Below are positions 6,460-7,067 of a DNA stretch of 7,067 nucleotides, piece by piece (within the stretch, counting starts at the first letter, position 1; each line of letters opens with the position of its first letter). The DNA lies in assembly GCA_030682755.1 (NCBI GenBank), contig JAUXNR010000398.1:1-7067 (forward strand). Reading direction: 5' to 3'. Made by a program: the position numbers and the translations under genes. The notes below the pieces were generated by a model. The model ran no database searches. It was not told the origin of the DNA and worked only from the letters and a program-made list of their open reading frames with translations. This stretch comes from Flavobacterium sp. (GTDB lineage Bacteria > Bacteroidota > Bacteroidia > Flavobacteriales > Flavobacteriaceae).

Positions 6460-7067
6460 ATGAAACCAAACACACAACAACTAAATGACTTGGTAACACA
6501 AGTCAGACGTGACATTCTTCGCATGGTTCATGCGGTAAACTCCGGACATCCGGGAGGCTCTTTAGGATGTGCAGAATTTTTTGCAGCACTTTATCAAGTG
6601 ATAATGAACCGAAAAGATACTTTTTCAATGGATGGTCATGATGAAGATTTATTCTTTCTTTCCAATGGTCATATTTCACCTGTTTTTTACAGCGTTTTAG
6701 CTCGAAGTGGTTATTTCCCTGTTTCAGAACTGGCAACGTTCAGACACATTAATTCAAGATTACAAGGTCATCCAACAACACACGAAGGATTGCCGGGTAT
6801 TCGAATTGCCTCAGGATCTTTAGGTCAAGGTATGTCTGTAGCCATTGGAGCTGCTTTGGCAAAAAAATTAAACAATGATACCAATCTTATTTATTCCCTT
6901 CATGGTGATGGCGAATTGCAAGAAGGTCAAAACTGGGAAGCCATGATGTATGCTTCTGCTTACAAAGTAGATAATTACATTGCAACTATTGACTTAAACG
7001 GCAAACAAATTGATGGTGCAACCGATGAAGTTTTACCTATGGGTAATATTCGTTCAAAGTTTGAAGC
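6460..7067 (+). CDS. tkt: Transketolase, N-terminal (thiamine-diphosphate-binding) part, cut by window edge
   Basis: Transketolase moves two-carbon ketol units between sugar phosphates in the non-oxidative pentose phosphate pathway, using thiamine diphosphate and a divalent metal. The window holds 202 complete codons, starting MKPNTQQLN at 6460; the rest lies outside. Visible conserved parts are SGHPGGSLG (28-36, His30), GHISPVFYS (70-78, His71), LQGHPT (101-106, His104), SGSLGQG (118-124), and the ThDP/metal motif starting GDGELQEG (149-156) and ending at Asn180 in DLNGKQIDG. The start and spacing resemble the split transketolase common in Bacteroidota, where an N-terminal subunit of about 280 residues is followed by a separate C-terminal subunit gene. 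That cannot be confirmed here because no stop codon is reached. The gene diverges from tgt and has its own promoter box at 6427-6434. Confidence 0.93.
   Translation, partial: MKPNTQQLNDLVTQVRRDILRMVHAVNSGHPGGSLGCAEFFAALYQVIMNRKDTFSMDGHDEDLFFLSNGHISPVFYSVLARSGYFPVSELATFRHINSRLQGHPTTHEGLPGIRIASGSLGQGMSVAIGAALAKKLNNDTNLIYSLHGDGELQEGQNWEAMMYASAYKVDNYIATIDLNGKQIDGATDEVLPMGNIRSKFE

Noticed and set aside
6503..6736. 77-residue minus-strand open frame within transketolase
   Set aside because: It overlaps the conserved transketolase sequence completely and has no independent support.
1..7067. Search for mobile elements, CRISPR repeats, tRNA/rRNA genes, toxin-antitoxin or defence genes
   Set aside because: No transposase, integrase, direct-repeat array, tRNA-like cloverleaf or small-gene pair is visible; all of the window is covered by core genes or short promoter and terminator regions.

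Overview
The window looks like ordinary housekeeping chromosome from a member of the Bacteroidota, most likely a Flavobacteriaceae (Flavobacterium-like) species. The DNA is AT-rich. There are no convincing Shine-Dalgarno sequences ahead of the genes, and four start regions carry the Bacteroidota -7 promoter box TAnnTTTG. The proteins have clade-typical features: a DnaB with a long acidic C-terminal tail, a queuine tRNA-ribosyltransferase without zinc-ligand cysteines, and a transketolase N-terminal part that starts like the split bacteroidotal enzyme.

Layout, left to right. Bases 1-279 (minus strand) hold the first 93 codons of an exported protein of a flavobacterial family often labelled 'asparagine synthetase B'. 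It has its own promoter box (296-303). Next comes dnaB (361-1905, minus), the replicative helicase, closed by a strong intrinsic terminator at 329-353. accA (2046-2999, minus), the acetyl-CoA carboxylase carboxyltransferase alpha subunit, is also a single-gene unit, with a promoter box at 3031-3038 and a strong terminator at 1994-2026. Upstream lies a three-gene minus-strand operon read in the order tgt (5136-6266), an LptF/LptG-family permease (4018-5097) and an EamA/DMT-family transporter (3123-4031). Its promoter box is at 6287-6294, and the last two genes overlap by 14 bases. On the other side of a 193-base divergent intergenic region, a transketolase N-terminal subunit gene (6460 to the window end, plus strand) starts from its own promoter box at 6427-6434.

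The genes cover unrelated core functions: DNA unwinding at the fork, the first step of fatty acid synthesis, queuosine modification of tRNA, lipopolysaccharide export, small-molecule transport and the pentose phosphate pathway. I see no mobile element, CRISPR array, RNA gene, defence cluster or sign of horizontal transfer, and no intergenic stretch longer than 300 bases. The most interesting points are details inside known genes: an SSB-like C-terminal tip on DnaB (DDDDSEVPF) and the absence of the three zinc-ligand cysteines in Tgt.
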